DNA of 64,000 nt from Sediminicola sp. YIK13. GTDB taxonomy: Bacteria; Bacteroidota; Bacteroidia; Flavobacteriales; Flavobacteriaceae. The notes under the pieces were generated by a model. The model did no database searches, was not told the origin of the DNA, and saw only the letters and a list, made by a program, of their open reading frames with translations. Made by a program: the position numbers and the translations under genes. Location of the stretch: the NCBI RefSeq assembly GCF_001430825.1, contig NZ_CP010535.1, forward strand, positions 1,902,501 through 1,966,500, written 5' to 3'. Each line of letters opens with the position of its first letter. The first letter of the stretch is position 1. Shown piece by piece: positions 16,580-25,456 of this stretch.

Positions 16580-18100
16580 ATGAGTACCAAAGACGAATTC
16601 TTTGCTCACATTGAAGAAGGATACACCACCAAAGGTGACTTTATCACCATGGGTTCTGCCATTTTGGATGGGGAAACCGTAACCAACGCTTTTGTAAAGA
16701 TCCCACTAAAAACCTTGAACAGGCATGGCCTTATTGCCGGAGCAACAGGAACTGGAAAAACAAAGACCTTACAGGTTATAGCAGAAAATTTATCGGACAA
16801 AGGTATTCCGGTACTCTTAATGGACCTGAAAGGAGATTTGAGTGGACTTGCACAGCCCAGCCCAGGACACCCAAAAATTGATGAGCGCCATGCTAAAATT
16901 GGGATCCCTTTCGAAGCCAAAGGTTTTCCTGTGGAAATCCTTTCTCTTTCAGAACAGGGAGGGGTAAAACTGAGGGCAACGGTTTCCGAATTTGGGCCTG
17001 TCCTCCTATCCAGGATCTTGGACCTATCAGAAACCCAAGAAGGTATCGTGGCCGTGGTATTTAAATATTGTGACGATAACAAAATGCCCTTGTTAGATTT
17101 AAAGGACTTCAAAAAAGTTTTACAATACGCGACAGGGGAAGGCAAAAAAGAATTCCAGGACAGCTATGGAAGGATTTCCACCAGCTCTACTGGGACCATC
17201 CTACGGAAGATCATTGAATTGGAGCAACAAGGTGCCGAATTGTTTTTTGGGGAAAAATCCTTTGATGTAGAGGACCTTGTACGCATCAATGAAGATGGCA
17301 GGGGTTATATCAATATCCTACGCCTTACGGATATCCAAGACCGACCAAAATTGTTCTCCACTTTTATGTTGAGTCTTTTGGCCGAAATATATTCAACCTT
17401 TCCTGAGCAAGGGGACAGTGATAGGCCAGAATTGATTCTGTTTATTGATGAGGCCCATTTAATTTTCAAAGAAGCGTCAAAAGCGCTGATGGACCAGATT
17501 GAAAGTATTGTGAAATTGATACGTTCCAAGGGAATTGGTCTCTATTTTGTGACCCAAAACCCAACCGATGTGCCCGATGATGTCTTGGCACAGTTGGGAC
17601 TTAAAGTACAGCATGCCTTGAGGGCCTTCACTGCCAAAGACAGAAAGGCAATTAAATTGACTGCCGAAAACTATCCCGATTCTGACTTTTATGACACCAA
17701 GGAAGTATTGACCTCTTTGGGTATTGGAGAGGCTTTGATTTCTGCCTTGGATGAAAAAGGAAGACCTACGCCCTTGGCCGCAACCATGTTACGGGCACCA
17801 ATGAGCCGTATGGACGTGCTTACGGATAGTGAGCTCAAATCTATCGTAGACAATTCCAAATTGGTGAAAAAATACAACGATATTGTAGACCGCGAAAGTG
17901 CCTATGAAATACTGAACGAGAAAATCGAAAAGGCTGAAATAGCAGCTGAAAAGGCAAAAGAAAAAGAAGAAAAAGAAACTGTTAGCAGAAGATCTACCAG
18001 AAGAAGAACAAGCACAAGACAAAACCCTGTAATTAAAGTTCTCACCAGTGCTACATTTATAAGAGGCGTTTTGGGAGTGCTAAAAAAAGTAATGCGTTAA
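16580..18100 (+). CDS. HerA-like ATPase (DUF853, helicase HerA-like C-terminal)
   Basis: A 506-residue P-loop ATPase of the DUF853/HerA-FtsK superfamily. Walker A is GATGTGKT at residues 54-61 and Walker B is LILFIDEAH with Asp290-Glu291. The sensor region FVTQNPTDVPDDVLAQLG near residue 330 is typical of the family. The last 60 residues are charged (EKAKEKEEKE, then RRSTRRR) and likely disordered or DNA-binding. HerA proteins pump or remodel DNA, usually with the nuclease NurA; no nurA lies nearby. I chose the ATG at 16580 because the earlier in-frame start at 16538 adds 14 residues rich in hydrophobics and falls in the promoter area. The next gene starts 7 bases downstream. Confidence 0.9.
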   Translation: MSTKDEFFAHIEEGYTTKGDFITMGSAILDGETVTNAFVKIPLKTLNRHGLIAGATGTGKTKTLQVIAENLSDKGIPVLLMDLKGDLSGLAQPSPGHPKIDERHAKIGIPFEAKGFPVEILSLSEQGGVKLRATVSEFGPVLLSRILDLSETQEGIVAVVFKYCDDNKMPLLDLKDFKKVLQYATGEGKKEFQDSYGRISTSSTGTILRKIIELEQQGAELFFGEKSFDVEDLVRINEDGRGYINILRLTDIQDRPKLFSTFMLSLLAEIYSTFPEQGDSDRPELILFIDEAHLIFKEASKALMDQIESIVKLIRSKGIGLYFVTQNPTDVPDDVLAQLGLKVQHALRAFTAKDRKAIKLTAENYPDSDFYDTKEVLTSLGIGEALISALDEKGRPTPLAATMLRAPMSRMDVLTDSELKSIVDNSKLVKKYNDIVDRESAYEILNEKIEKAEIAAEKAKEKEEKETVSRRSTRRRTSTRQNPVIKVLTSATFIRGVLGVLKKVMR

Positions 18101-18107
18101 ACAACCT

Positions 18108-18659
18108 ATGAAAAACAAGAATATTTTTGCCTTGGCCCTAGTTGCCATGACCTTTATACAATGCCAAAAAGCAGATAAGGAATTTTTAATCACCAAAGAT
18201 AACGTTGGCAAAATAAGCCGAACCACTAAGGTGTCCGACTTAGAAGCGCTTTATGAAAAAGACTCCATTGTTTTGGATACCAATGTTTCCAAATTGACCT
18301 CAACCCCTGAAAAAATTCAGGTCTTCGAAAAAGGCGGGGTGCATTTATTGACCTTGACACCCAACACGGACAGTATTCCTACCATTGAGAATATTAGAAT
18401 TTACGATCCTCGTTTTGTATCTGATAAAGGGGTAAGTCTTGTAAGCACCTTTAAGGACATCAAGGACAACTATACCATTGATAAGATTGTGACCTCCATG
18501 AACAATGTGGTCATCTTTTTAAGTGATAGCGATATGTACATCACCATAGACAAGGAGGAATTACCAGAAAGTCTGCGCTATGCCTATGCCGGTGACATTG
18601 AAGCGGTACAGATTCCGGATGTGGCAAAAATAAAATACATTATGGTAGGCTGGGATTAA
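18108..18659 (+). CDS. Hypothetical lipoprotein
   Basis: A 183-residue protein with a lipoprotein signal peptide (MTFIQC, Cys19). The mature part is rich in beta-forming residues, with a central DSIPTIENIRIYDPRFVSDKG region and an acidic patch. I do not recognise a family. Only 7 bases separate it from the HerA-like gene, so the two are probably on one transcript. Confidence 0.72.
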   Translation: MKNKNIFALALVAMTFIQCQKADKEFLITKDNVGKISRTTKVSDLEALYEKDSIVLDTNVSKLTSTPEKIQVFEKGGVHLLTLTPNTDSIPTIENIRIYDPRFVSDKGVSLVSTFKDIKDNYTIDKIVTSMNNVVIFLSDSDMYITIDKEELPESLRYAYAGDIEAVQIPDVAKIKYIMVGWD

Positions 18660-18762
18660 TTCCAACTACCATAAATGCAATCTCTAGGTCTGCAGAGAAC
18701 CCAACAAAAAATAAGTAGTATCACTTCGAGCAAGGTCAAGAGGTGGATGAACAAAACAGCTA

Positions 18763-19125
18763 ATGAAAAAATACACGGTACAAAAAGCCCCTTTTGTGGT
18801 CCCCACTGCCGACGGGAAGCTAATAGAAGAGCATTTTGGAAGGGCCACCGATGGCAATTCCCAAGTGAGTATTGCCCATATGGTTGCCCCTCCGGGATGG
18901 AGCGAACCTTTCCAAACACCAGAATTTGATGAATACACCTATGTCATCAAGGGAAAGAAACAATTTATCATCGATGGGGAGCAAGTGATCCTGGAAGCCG
19001 GACAGTCCATAAAAATTGAAAAAAATACCCGTATTCAATATTCAAATCCTTTTGATGTTCCTTGTGAATACATCGCTGTTTGTCTCCCGGCATTTTCCAT
19101 GGAAAGCGTAAATCGGGAGGAATAG
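18763..19125 (+). CDS. Cupin-domain protein
   Basis: A 120-residue single-domain cupin. It has the cupin motif pattern, with PEFDEYTYVIKGKKQF as motif 1 and a second motif around EAGQSIKIEKNTRIQYSNP. The first motif lacks the usual HxH, having Glu and Tyr instead, so metal binding is doubtful. Substrate and role are unknown. The alpha/beta hydrolase gene starts 17 bases downstream, so the pair is likely co-transcribed. Confidence 0.85.
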   Translation: MKKYTVQKAPFVVPTADGKLIEEHFGRATDGNSQVSIAHMVAPPGWSEPFQTPEFDEYTYVIKGKKQFIIDGEQVILEAGQSIKIEKNTRIQYSNPFDVPCEYIAVCLPAFSMESVNREE

Positions 19126-19142
19126 CAGTACAAGTGGAAACT

Positions 19143-19982
19143 ATGGAAAAATTGATTTATAAATATTTGGCCCTTGCCTACGGACAGTATTTTAATGCCT
19201 TGTCCCTAGTTTCCAAAAGAAAAGCCGCAGAAAAGGCTTTTATGCTTTACTGTACGCCACGAAAAGGCAAGGTTTTGCCCCACCAAAAAGAATATTTGGA
19301 CGATGCGAAGGACCAAATAATTAAAGCGGCCAATACCAATATTCAGACATACAAATGGTCAGGCACAAACGAAACTGTGCTTTTGCTCCACGGCTGGGAA
19401 AGCAATGTCTTCCGATGGAAAATACTGATTGAAAAATTACAGGAGGAAAATTATAACATCATTGCCCTTGATGCCCCCGGGCATGGAAATTCCGCTGGCA
19501 ATATTTTGAATGTACCACTCTATACCGAGTGTGCCAATGAGGTTATTCACAACTATCAACCTTCCCACATCATCGGGCATTCCATGGGCGGGATGACCAC
19601 TATATACAACCAGTACAAGTACCCCAATCCCGGGATAAAAAAATTGGTATCCTTAGGCTCCCCTTCGGAACTGTCGGAAATGATGGACCACTACCAAAAT
19701 TTATTGAGCTTTAACGACACCGTTCTTTCGGGACTGGAAACGTACATAAAAGAGCAATACGAAATAGAAGTACAACACTTTTCTGCGGCCAGATTTTCGG
19801 AAAGTATTGCCCAGAAAGGGTTTATCGTTCACGATGAACTTGACCAGATAGCGCCCTTTTCCGCGGCTGAAAAAATCCATGGCCAATGGAAAAACAGTTC
19901 TCTTTTAAAAACTTCAGGTCTGGGGCATTCACTTCATCAGGAAGAAGTGAACCAAAAAATTATTGACTTCCTCAAGTCATAA
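19143..19982 (+). CDS. Alpha/beta hydrolase
   Basis: A 279-residue soluble hydrolase. The oxyanion motif LLLHGWES lies near residue 83, the nucleophile elbow is GHSMGG with Ser147, and the catalytic His lies in [10 protein letters not shown] near the C-terminus, with a likely acid in [10 protein letters not shown]. It should cleave an ester or related bond; the substrate cannot be inferred. I chose the ATG at 19143 because the upstream start at 19080 lies inside the cupin gene. Confidence 0.9.
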   Translation: MEKLIYKYLALAYGQYFNALSLVSKRKAAEKAFMLYCTPRKGKVLPHQKEYLDDAKDQIIKAANTNIQTYKWSGTNETVLLLHGWESNVFRWKILIEKLQEENYNIIALDAPGHGNSAGNILNVPLYTECANEVIHNYQPSHIIGHSMGGMTTIYNQYKYPNPGIKKLVSLGSPSELSEMMDHYQNLLSFNDTVLSGLETYIKEQYEIEVQHFSAARFSESIAQKGFIVHDELDQIAPFSAAEKIHGQWKNSSLLKTSGLGHSLHQEEVNQKIIDFLKS

Positions 19983-20013
19983 AAATCATTTATTTTTATC
20001 AAAAATAGTCGCT

Positions 20014-20439
20014 ATGTCCAAAGTAAACCCATTTCACATTGCCATCCCCGTTCATAACCTAGACGAATGCCGAACCTTCTACAGGGATATCCTAAATTGT
20101 GAGGAAGGCCGTAGTAGTGACCATTGGGTAGATTTTAGCCTTTTTGGCCATCAGCTGGTGATACATTACAAACCCAAATCTAAAGAGGAATCATTGCATA
20201 CCAATCCCGTAGACGGCAAGGACGTTCCTGTCCCTCATTATGGGGTGGTATTGGACTGGGACCAATTTGAGAATTTTGCTGAGGATTTAAAATCCAAAAA
20301 AGTTAAGTTTGTCATTGAGCCTTACATCAGGTTCGCAGGCCAAGTGGGCGAACAGGCGACCATGTTCTTCTATGATCCGGCAGGCAATGCTTTGGAGTTT
20401 AAATCTTTTAAAGATATGGGGCAGTTATTTGCAAAATAA
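20014..20439 (+). CDS. VOC-family (glyoxalase/bleomycin-resistance/dioxygenase) protein
   Basis: A 141-residue protein of the vicinal oxygen chelate fold. It has the first metal-binding His in [10 protein letters not shown] near residue 8, a second candidate (His) in [11 protein letters not shown], and the C-terminal [12 protein letters not shown] with the metal-binding Glu. The function may be glyoxalase-like or a dioxygenase; the sequence does not decide. I chose the ATG at 20014 since the upstream in-frame start lies within the end of the hydrolase gene. Confidence 0.9.
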   Translation: MSKVNPFHIAIPVHNLDECRTFYRDILNCEEGRSSDHWVDFSLFGHQLVIHYKPKSKEESLHTNPVDGKDVPVPHYGVVLDWDQFENFAEDLKSKKVKFVIEPYIRFAGQVGEQATMFFYDPAGNALEFKSFKDMGQLFAK

Positions 20440-20478
20440 CCTGAATAGTTCATAGACCTCTTCCAAACCTCTTTTGTA

Positions 20479-20934
20479 TTAGACTGACACGTATTTTTCA
20501 AAGCACACACTGTTTTCAATTCCGGCATACTGTCCATAATTGGGAATGATTTGATATCCATTCTTGGTGTAGAGGGCTATTGCCTCTGGTTGTCTTTTTC
20601 CTGTTTCCAATACACATTTTTGGTAGCCCAATTCCCGTGCCCAATTTTCCAATGCGGACAAGACCTTAGTAGCGATTCCTTCACCCCTTTTTTTCGGAGT
20701 CACGTACATGCGTTTTATTTCCATGACTTCTGGCTCAAATTCCTTAATGGCCCCACAGGCCACGGGAAGATCCTTTTCGTAGGCGACCAGCGCATATTTT
20801 ATAAGATGTAGCTTATTGAATTGATCATAAAACGAATGATCTTCCCCGTCCCTTTCGGCCAAGTCCCCATCCAGTAGGGCCACAAGCTTTTTAAAGTCGG
20901 ACTGCGAGGCATCGGTTTTAACTATGCGAACCAT
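20479..20934 (-). CDS. GNAT-family N-acetyltransferase
   Basis: A 151-residue acetyltransferase with the GNAT core: EVMEIKRMYVTPKKRGEGIATKVLSALE (motif A, the acetyl-CoA loop RGEGIA) and CVLETGKRQPEAIALYTKNGY (motif B). The acceptor is unknown. It converges with the VOC gene (39 bases apart) and lies 18 bases downstream of the esterase-like gene on the same strand, so it may be its second cistron. Confidence 0.87.
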   Translation of the reverse strand: MVRIVKTDASQSDFKKLVALLDGDLAERDGEDHSFYDQFNKLHLIKYALVAYEKDLPVACGAIKEFEPEVMEIKRMYVTPKKRGEGIATKVLSALENWARELGYQKCVLETGKRQPEAIALYTKNGYQIIPNYGQYAGIENSVCFEKYVSV

Positions 20935-20952
20935 AGGATTTTTATGATATCA

Positions 20953-22683
20953 TTATTTATAACGCCAGCTGGTCAGATCAGCACCTTTAGGAGCGCTCTC
21001 AGCAATACGTTTCATGATTTTGGGCACATACATGGTATTGTACCGCAGTCGACTAATGTAATTGGGCTGGTCCGGGTCCCCATTCCAACAATGCTCCGCC
21101 CTATCTCCATAAGCTACTTCCCCCTCATAATAAGGATCTGTGGTACTTTCTAAAAAGTCCTCCATCAGATACACGGCATTGTTCAAATAGTAATTGTCCA
21201 TATCACCACAATAGATATGTATTTTTCCCTTCAATTTATCTCCCAATTTGTCCCAATCGCGTTCCATAATATATCGAAGGTCATAGTTTTCCTGCCAGTA
21301 TTTAGCCACATCTGCATTAATATCCCCACTCATTTTATCCCATAAGCGAACTGGGTATCCATCTGCCCCTTGTGGAGAATACGTTGCCTCCCAAATATCC
21401 CATTGCTGTCCAGACCTTGACTTATCCCCTAACACCAGCTCCAAGTGATTCCCTTCCCGCAAGGTAGATTGTATTTGGCCTAGGTTATCGCGATGGGCAG
21501 GTACCTCTAATTTTTTAAAGTTGCTGTCATAGTAATAGGCATTTTTATCCTCATAGATATTGGTTAGGCAATAGGCCCTAAAATCAATAGGGTCCGGACA
21601 CGCCGCAAAACAACCGTTGTATTCATCAGGATACTTCACTTGTACAGCCAAGGCCTCCCAACCTCCCGTAGAACCGCCATAGAGAAAACGGGACCAGCCT
21701 TCGCCCATGCCCCTAAAATTCTTTTCAATATACGGGATAAGCTCATGGGTAATAGCATCCCCGTAAGGGCCTTGGCTGGCTGAGTTGACCGCATAGGAGT
21801 CGTCATAATACGGTGTGGGGTGCTGAATTTGGATGATAATGAACCTAGGGAAATCTGGTTCGTTCCAACGCTTATAGAAGTCATATGCTTCCTGTTCCTG
21901 AATTATATTATACCCTTCAACATTGAAACGTGAGGAATATTCCGGCTTCATATTGGGATCTGGGGGCGTAGTACTAAATCCACCAAAATCACTCGGAAAG
22001 TGCCCGTGGAATATCATCAACGGATACTTGGCTTCTGGGTGCTCTTCAAATCCTTTGGGCAACAATACATGGGCTCCCAAGTACATGTCTCTCCCCCAAA
22101 ATTTGGAGAGTTTCTCGGATTTTAATTTGATGTGCTTTATCCATTCCGTGTCCTCTGGCTCTTCTATTGGAGGAATGATCTGGTCCATTTGAATATTTAT
22201 ATCCGGAATCCCATTTTCGGTGATGGTAACCTTTAAGGGCTTGCTATAAATATTGCCCGGAGATGTTTTCCATTGCTGGCCTTCCCCATTGTCCATTGGC
22301 AATTTTACGGTCTGCCCCGTGGACAAATTGAAAGTTTCATACTTGTGTAAAAGTGCTTGTACATAATAATCCCCTGGTGGAATATCTGTCATACTCGCAA
22401 TCGGAAAACCAAAGTCCTCCCCATTGAAGACTACTTTATCATTGGGTGCCATTCCATCTACATTTTTTCCATAGATCAGTTGGGCCTTGAGACCATCATT
22501 AATTTGAAATCGCGGTTCTGTTTGGTCATTATCCGCCAGCATCAACAATAACCTACCGTCCATTTTTTCCGATCCAACGGCATCAGAGAAGGATACATTT
22601 ATGGCAATGGGATTGGAGGTTTCCTTGTTTGATTGACAGGATGCGATGCCAATAATGGCAATAAGGAGAAAAATTCTTTTCAT
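20953..22683 (-). CDS. Putative esterase, alpha/beta-hydrolase lipoprotein
   Basis: A 576-residue protein with a lipoprotein signal (IGIASC, Cys16). The N-terminal third is a beta-rich accessory domain; the second half is an esterase-D-like alpha/beta hydrolase with LMIFHGHFP as oxyanion strand and the nucleophile elbow YGGSTGGWEA (Ser338). The C-terminus holds DMDNYYLNNA and an AEHCW segment that can supply the acid and the histidine. It is probably an envelope-bound carbohydrate or peptide esterase. The GNAT gene follows on the same strand. Confidence 0.85.
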   Translation of the reverse strand: MKRIFLLIAIIGIASCQSNKETSNPIAINVSFSDAVGSEKMDGRLLLMLADNDQTEPRFQINDGLKAQLIYGKNVDGMAPNDKVVFNGEDFGFPIASMTDIPPGDYYVQALLHKYETFNLSTGQTVKLPMDNGEGQQWKTSPGNIYSKPLKVTITENGIPDINIQMDQIIPPIEEPEDTEWIKHIKLKSEKLSKFWGRDMYLGAHVLLPKGFEEHPEAKYPLMIFHGHFPSDFGGFSTTPPDPNMKPEYSSRFNVEGYNIIQEQEAYDFYKRWNEPDFPRFIIIQIQHPTPYYDDSYAVNSASQGPYGDAITHELIPYIEKNFRGMGEGWSRFLYGGSTGGWEALAVQVKYPDEYNGCFAACPDPIDFRAYCLTNIYEDKNAYYYDSNFKKLEVPAHRDNLGQIQSTLREGNHLELVLGDKSRSGQQWDIWEATYSPQGADGYPVRLWDKMSGDINADVAKYWQENYDLRYIMERDWDKLGDKLKGKIHIYCGDMDNYYLNNAVYLMEDFLESTTDPYYEGEVAYGDRAEHCWNGDPDQPNYISRLRYNTMYVPKIMKRIAESAPKGADLTSWRYK

Positions 22684-22883
22684 GGTTTGGAATGGATATA
22701 TTTAGAGAAAAGATACTCTTTTCCCGAGAATAATCAAACCCCATAAGCCAACCTCCTTGCCAAAAAAATGTAATTGATGAACATATCCAGTGCGAGGATA
22801 GTAATCCAGTTGATCATAAGAAAAATTGATTTTAAACGTTATTAAAGAGGACTAGGTTTTGATACCTACTAAATTTCTGGTCT

Positions 22884-23030
22884 ATGAAAAAAGCATTAGC
22901 CGTATTCTTGGTGTTTGGCAGCATCATTGCCATAAGCAGTTGTGATTATGACGACAGTAATGATATAGATGTGTTAAACCCCTATGACAGTATTCAAGGG
23001 ACGAACTATAAAACAAAAATGCCCCAATAA
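22884..23030 (+). CDS. Small 48-residue lipoprotein
   Basis: An ATG at 22884 opens a 48-residue frame: a signal peptide (KKALAVFLVFGSIIAISSC) with the lipobox Cys at 20, then a short acidic mature part (DYDDSNDIDVLNPYDS). Such mini-lipoproteins are common in flavobacteria but none is assigned a role. The gene lies alone between divergent and convergent neighbours, and a hairpin terminator overlaps its stop. Support rests on the well-formed signal peptide and lipobox. Confidence 0.6.
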   Translation: MKKALAVFLVFGSIIAISSCDYDDSNDIDVLNPYDSIQGTNYKTKMPQ

Positions 23031-23041
23031 ATTGAGGCATT
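23018..23041 (-). terminator. Rho-independent terminator after folD, overlapping the small lipoprotein stop
   Basis: AATGCC and GGCATT form the stem across the 3' end of the small lipoprotein gene. On the minus strand the stem is followed by TTTTGTTTT, so it should end folD transcription. Confidence 0.65.
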
Positions 23042-23054
23042 CATAGTTGTTATA

Positions 23055-23939
23055 TTATTTTCTTCCTCTGTGACGTTCCCTTGCCAATAAGGTGTTCTTA
23101 AGGAGCATGGCTATGGTCATAGGTCCTACCCCACCCGGAACGGGGGTAATGAAGGATGCCTTTTTGCTAACGTTCTCAAAATCCACATCCCCAGTAATAT
23201 AATACCCTTTTTCCTTGGTATCATCTGCTACTCTGGTAATTCCCACGTCGATGACCACAACATCGTCCTTCACCATTTCTGCCTTTAAAAAATTGGGCAC
23301 ACCAAGGGCTGATATAATAATATCTGCCTGGGAGGTTATCTGTGTAATATTTTTAGTGTGGCTATGGGTCAATGTGACCGTGGAATTTCCTGGCCATCCT
23401 TTACGGCCCATAAGGATACTCATAGGGCGACCAACAATATGGCTTCTTCCTATTACAACGGTATGCTTTCCTTTGGTATCCACATTATAGCGCTCCAATA
23501 ATTCCAAAATTCCAAAAGGAGTAGCCGGAATAAACGTGCTCATATCCAGTGCCATTTTACCGAAATTCATAGGGTGGAATCCGTCCACATCCTTATCTGG
23601 GTCCACGGCCAACAAGACTTTTTGTGTATCTATCTGTGGAGGTAAGGGAAGCTGAACGATAAAACCGTCGATATCGTCATTTTCGTTAAGTTCCTCTATC
23701 TTTTTCAGTAATTCAAGTTCAGAAGTGGTACTTGGCATTTTTACCAAGGTAGATTCGAATCCTACCTTTTCACAGGAACGTACCTTACTGCCCACATAGG
23801 TTAGACTGGCACCGTCGTTACCAACGATTATTGCTGCCAGATGCGGAACCTTTTCTCCACGTTCCTTCATTTTGGAAACCTCAACGGCAATTTCCTCCTT
23901 AATCTGATTGGAAACTTTCTTTCCGTCCAATAGCTCCAT
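23055..23939 (-). CDS. folD: Bifunctional methylenetetrahydrofolate dehydrogenase / methenyltetrahydrofolate cyclohydrolase FolD
   Basis: A 294-residue cytosolic enzyme that interconverts 5,10-methylene- and 10-formyltetrahydrofolate, feeding one-carbon units to purine and formate metabolism. The catalytic lysine region TYVGSKVRSCEKVGF lies near residue 50, the substrate loop VQLPLPPQ near 100, the dinucleotide loop VVIGRSHIVGRPMS near 165 and the C-terminal signature TPVPGGVGPMTIAML near 265. It ends with a basic tail. It lies 40 bases downstream of ffh on the same strand, so the two may be co-transcribed. Confidence 0.97.
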   Translation of the reverse strand: MELLDGKKVSNQIKEEIAVEVSKMKERGEKVPHLAAIIVGNDGASLTYVGSKVRSCEKVGFESTLVKMPSTTSELELLKKIEELNENDDIDGFIVQLPLPPQIDTQKVLLAVDPDKDVDGFHPMNFGKMALDMSTFIPATPFGILELLERYNVDTKGKHTVVIGRSHIVGRPMSILMGRKGWPGNSTVTLTHSHTKNITQITSQADIIISALGVPNFLKAEMVKDDVVVIDVGITRVADDTKEKGYYITGDVDFENVSKKASFITPVPGGVGPMTIAMLLKNTLLARERHRGRK

Positions 23940-23979
23940 AGTATTTTTTTTAGGTATTAGTTTTTAAATCAGGGTTCAA

Positions 23980-25317
23980 TTACTTCATCCCCTTCATGGC
24001 ACCCATCATTTGCATCATCTTTTTACCGCCACCGCCTTGCATCATCTTCATCATCTTGCTCATTTGGTTGAACTGTTTCAATAATTGGTTCACCTCCTGT
24101 ACCGTTCTCCCACTCCCTTTGGCTACACGTACTTTTCTGCTAGCGTTCAATACGGCAGGATTGGCACGTTCATCGGGGGTCATAGAATGTATGATGGCCT
24201 CAATATGTTTGAAGGCATCATCATCTATATCCAACCCTTTAAGGGCCTTGCCGGCTCCAGGGATCATCCCCATCAGGTCCTTTAGGCTACCCATCTTTTT
24301 TATTTGCTGAATCTGACTCAAGAAGTCATCAAAACCAAAGGTGTTCTTGGCAATTTTCTTTTGGATCTTTCGTGCTTCCTCTTCATCGAATTGCTCTTGT
24401 GCTCGCTCTACCAATGAAACAACATCTCCCATCCCTAGGATACGATCTGCCATTCGGGAAGGATGGAATACATCAATGGCATCCATTTTTTCTCCTGTTC
24501 CAATAAATTTAATAGGCTTATCTACCACCGATTTTATAGAAATAGCGGCACCACCACGGGTATCACCATCCAATTTGGTAAGGATTACCCCATCAAAATT
24601 AAGGATGTCATTAAAGGCCTTGGCAGTATTCACTGCGTCCTGACCGGTCATGGCATCTACAACAAAAAGGGTTTCTTGAGGTTCAATGGCCTTATGGATG
24701 TTGGAGATTTCCTTCATCATGGCCTCATCCACTGCCAAACGACCAGCGGTATCTATGATGACCACATTGTGTCCGTTGGCCTTCGCGTGGGCGATACCAG
24801 CCTTGGCAATCGCCACGGGATCATTATTACCTTTATCCGAGTATACCTCAATTTCCAATTGGTCCCCAACAACGTGTAACTGGTCTATCGCCGCAGGACG
24901 GTAAACATCACAGGCAACCAACAAAGGATTTTTTGATTTTTTGGTCTTTAAGAAATTGGCGAGTTTTCCAGAAAATGTAGTCTTACCAGAACCTTGTAGA
25001 CCCGACATTAAAATAATGGAAGGGTTCCCAGAAAGGTCTATGCCCTCTGTTTCACCACCCATGAGCTCTATCAACTCATCCTTTACCAATTTCACCATCA
25101 ACTGCCCTGGCTGAAGGGAAGTCAGTACATTTTGGCCCAACGCCTTTTCCTTGACCGTATTGGTAAATTCTTTTGCAATCTTAAAATTGACATCTGCGTC
25201 CAACAAAGCCCTTCTAACCTCTTTAAGGGTTTCAGCAACATTTATTTCCGTTATCTGTCCATGCCCTTTGAGGACGTGTAATGCCTTATCTAACTTTTCG
25301 CTTAAATTATCAAACAT
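23980..25317 (-). CDS. ffh: Signal recognition particle protein Ffh
   Basis: A 445-residue SRP54 homologue that binds signal sequences of nascent membrane proteins and the SRP RNA. The N domain covers about residues 1-90; the G domain has GLQGSGKTTFSGKLA near 107, DTAGR near 190 and TKLDGDTRGG near 248; the M domain from about 300 ends in a methionine-rich stretch (MSKMMKMMQGGGGKKMMQMM). Length and domain order are normal. No SRP RNA gene is visible in the window. folD follows on the same strand. Confidence 0.98.
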   Translation of the reverse strand: MFDNLSEKLDKALHVLKGHGQITEINVAETLKEVRRALLDADVNFKIAKEFTNTVKEKALGQNVLTSLQPGQLMVKLVKDELIELMGGETEGIDLSGNPSIILMSGLQGSGKTTFSGKLANFLKTKKSKNPLLVACDVYRPAAIDQLHVVGDQLEIEVYSDKGNNDPVAIAKAGIAHAKANGHNVVIIDTAGRLAVDEAMMKEISNIHKAIEPQETLFVVDAMTGQDAVNTAKAFNDILNFDGVILTKLDGDTRGGAAISIKSVVDKPIKFIGTGEKMDAIDVFHPSRMADRILGMGDVVSLVERAQEQFDEEEARKIQKKIAKNTFGFDDFLSQIQQIKKMGSLKDLMGMIPGAGKALKGLDIDDDAFKHIEAIIHSMTPDERANPAVLNASRKVRVAKGSGRTVQEVNQLLKQFNQMSKMMKMMQGGGGKKMMQMMGAMKGMK

Positions 25318-25394
25318 AGTCTTGCAGTATTAAGAATTGCAAATTTAAGAATAACAATGGGAAGTGGGAAGTTTGTCCCAAAAAATATAAATGC

Positions 25395-25429
25395 AAAAAG
25401 GGCAACTTCATTACGAAGTCACCCTTTTT
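25395..25429 (-). terminator. Terminator of the repeat-lipoprotein gene
   Basis: AAAAAGGG(CA)ACTTC and GAAGT(C)ACCCTTTTT form a strong hairpin with A and T runs on both sides, so it can work on either strand. It lies between the lipoprotein stop and the start of ffh. Confidence 0.82.
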
Positions 25430-25456
25430 AAAATATTTGGGGCAAAAAAGTGGTTC

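Noticed and set aside
22734-22817. 27-residue hydrophobic peptide frame on the minus strand (MINWITILALDMF, then ARRLAYGV)
   Set aside because: It has an ATG and a membrane-like stretch, but it is very short, has no partner and no conservation can be judged; it may be chance.
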